Part shown: piece by piece, positions 63,335 through 64,000 of the stretch | Layout: each line of letters starts with the position of its first letter | How positions within the stretch are numbered: position 1 is the first letter of the stretch | Assembly: GCA_942493035.1 (NCBI GenBank) | Contig: OW818666.1 | Span: 3,596,001 to 3,660,000 of the forward strand | Reading direction: 5' to 3' | DNA length: 64,000 nucleotides | DNA from: WRGT01 sp942493035 | GTDB taxonomy: Bacteria; Spirochaetota; UBA4802; UBA5550 | Made by a program: the position numbers and the translations under genes | The notes under the pieces: model-generated | Told to the model about the DNA's origin: nothing | Databases searched by the model: none | What the model saw: only the letters and a program-made list of their open reading frames with translations

Positions 63335-64000
63335 ATGGATTTCGCTGAAGAGAAAACACCATCCGGTTATACTTTAAAAATACTTTTCAAGAAAATGAAG
63401 TTCCTTGTTTTCAACAGCAGAGGTGAATCATTTTCAGCGGATACAGAGGGCCGAAGTCTTCTTCATAAACTTCCGATGGCTGTATTTCTTGGAAATATAT
63501 TTTTGATTGAACGGGATTATCTCAAAGAGTACTCCCTCCTGAAAGTACGGGATGATACTTTAATACTCCCCTACAGAAATATAACTGAAAAGAAGAGAAA
63601 GTTTTTATTTATCCATTACGTAACATCCGTAGATATCATACCGATGAAAATCCTTATGGTAAAAAGCTACTCCCTTATGCTGAAGGATATACCATCTGAT
63701 ACCGATATCGACTACCTGATCGTTGATGAATCCCTTTCTGAAACTGAAATATCTGTTATAGCAAGCCGTTACCGTCCCGGTGAAATTATAAGGATAACAA
63801 CTGATAAAGGTGAAACGCTAAAAGAAATCATTGAAGAAAAAGGATCAGATTATATAAGTATTAATACAATGTCAGACAATCCTGTCTTCCTTGCTACTTA
63901 CCATCTTAAAAACATGGCCCTTTCAAATCTCAACCAGCTTCTGCTCGATTTTGACATTTCTGCGTTTGATACGCAGTTTATTATATATTTTATAAATGAT
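63335..64000 (+). CDS. Unknown protein, truncated by the window edge
   Basis: Frame open from ATG 63335 to base 64000 (222 codons), 3' end missing. An in-frame stop at 63317 excludes a longer start; the ribosome site (AGG at 63330-63332) is poor and too close. The protein is Leu/Ile/Lys rich with no Cys motif and no clear membrane helix in this part; residues about 90-150 (HYVTSVDIIPMKILMVKSY) look like a beta-alpha fold. I recognise no family. Codon use is like its neighbours. A confident call needs the missing 3' end. Confidence 0.55.
   Translation, partial: MDFAEEKTPSGYTLKILFKKMKFLVFNSRGESFSADTEGRSLLHKLPMAVFLGNIFLIERDYLKEYSLLKVRDDTLILPYRNITEKKRKFLFIHYVTSVDIIPMKILMVKSYSLMLKDIPSDTDIDYLIVDESLSETEISVIASRYRPGEIIRITTDKGETLKEIIEEKGSDYISINTMSDNPVFLATYHLKNMALSNLNQLLLDFDISAFDTQFIIYFIND

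Overview
The window is a 64 kb piece of a low-GC (about 40%), gene-dense bacterial chromosome. The cell is Gram-negative (outer-membrane barrels, lipoproteins, periplasmic proteins) and probably an anaerobic fermenter with strong two-component and cyclic-nucleotide signalling. HydG, a bidirectional [NiFe] hydrogenase, class I [4Fe-4S] fumarase and short-chain acyl-CoA enzymes fit an anaerobe. The relaxed lipoprotein boxes, GAF/SpoIIE phosphatase and stand-alone receivers would suit a spirochaete or a related deep-branching phylum, but there is no rRNA or ribosomal protein here to prove it. I saw no tRNA, rRNA, CRISPR array, transposase or phage gene.

Layout. 1-2335 (minus): truncated hydG, a single-domain response regulator and a PAS protein. 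3013-8438 (plus): the operon hoxF-hoxU-hoxY-hoxH-hoxW plus a second single-domain response regulator, paralogous to the first, closed by a rho-independent terminator. 8526-16920: mixed genes (YheT-like hydrolase, PlsC-like acyltransferase, radical SAM/SPASM protein, PilJ-type sensor, degenerate HD-GYP protein, FAD oxidoreductase). 17095-25226 (plus): an envelope module of a secreted AMMECR1 protein, a 1790-residue alpha-2-macroglobulin with a thioester motif, and a SpoIID-penicillin-binding transpeptidase fusion. 25546-29965: two hot-dog thioesterases, an MFS exporter and a GAF histidine kinase. 30573-34075 (plus): acyl-CoA dehydrogenase, thiolase and enoyl-CoA hydratase. 34335-39597: an ATP-grasp/FMN dehydrogenase fusion facing a GlpX homologue that has lost metal ligands, then a GAF-GAF-SpoIIE phosphatase. 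39763-47662: housekeeping and small genes (HI0933 flavoprotein, DUF523, DUF493-like, alanine racemase, beta-helix lipoprotein, J-domain protein, methyltransferase, PIN protein). 47692-54573 (minus): a run of cell-envelope genes including a 5'-nucleotidase-like pseudoenzyme fused to an outer-membrane barrel. 54821-64000 (plus): MocR regulator, degenerate GGDEF-EAL protein, fumarase alpha/beta, NUDIX hydrolase, C-terminal processing protease, TsaD and a truncated unknown gene.

Intergenic DNA is rich in repeats. Five copies of a 114-119 bp MITE-like element with a GC-rich hairpin core are spread across the window (2428, 9547, 39611, 50762, 63154). Other families are a set with AGTAATT/CATAAA inverted ends, a CCCTCTTT...GGTGGCC family, and a perfect 30-bp palindrome beside hydG.

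Most noteworthy for follow-up: the alpha-2-macroglobulin/SpoIID-PBP/AMMECR1 module; the ATP-grasp-FMN dehydrogenase fusion with its four-cysteine junction and the degenerate GlpX neighbour; the pseudo-5'-nucleotidase barrel; the twin response regulators around the hydrogenase genes; and the hairpin element family.
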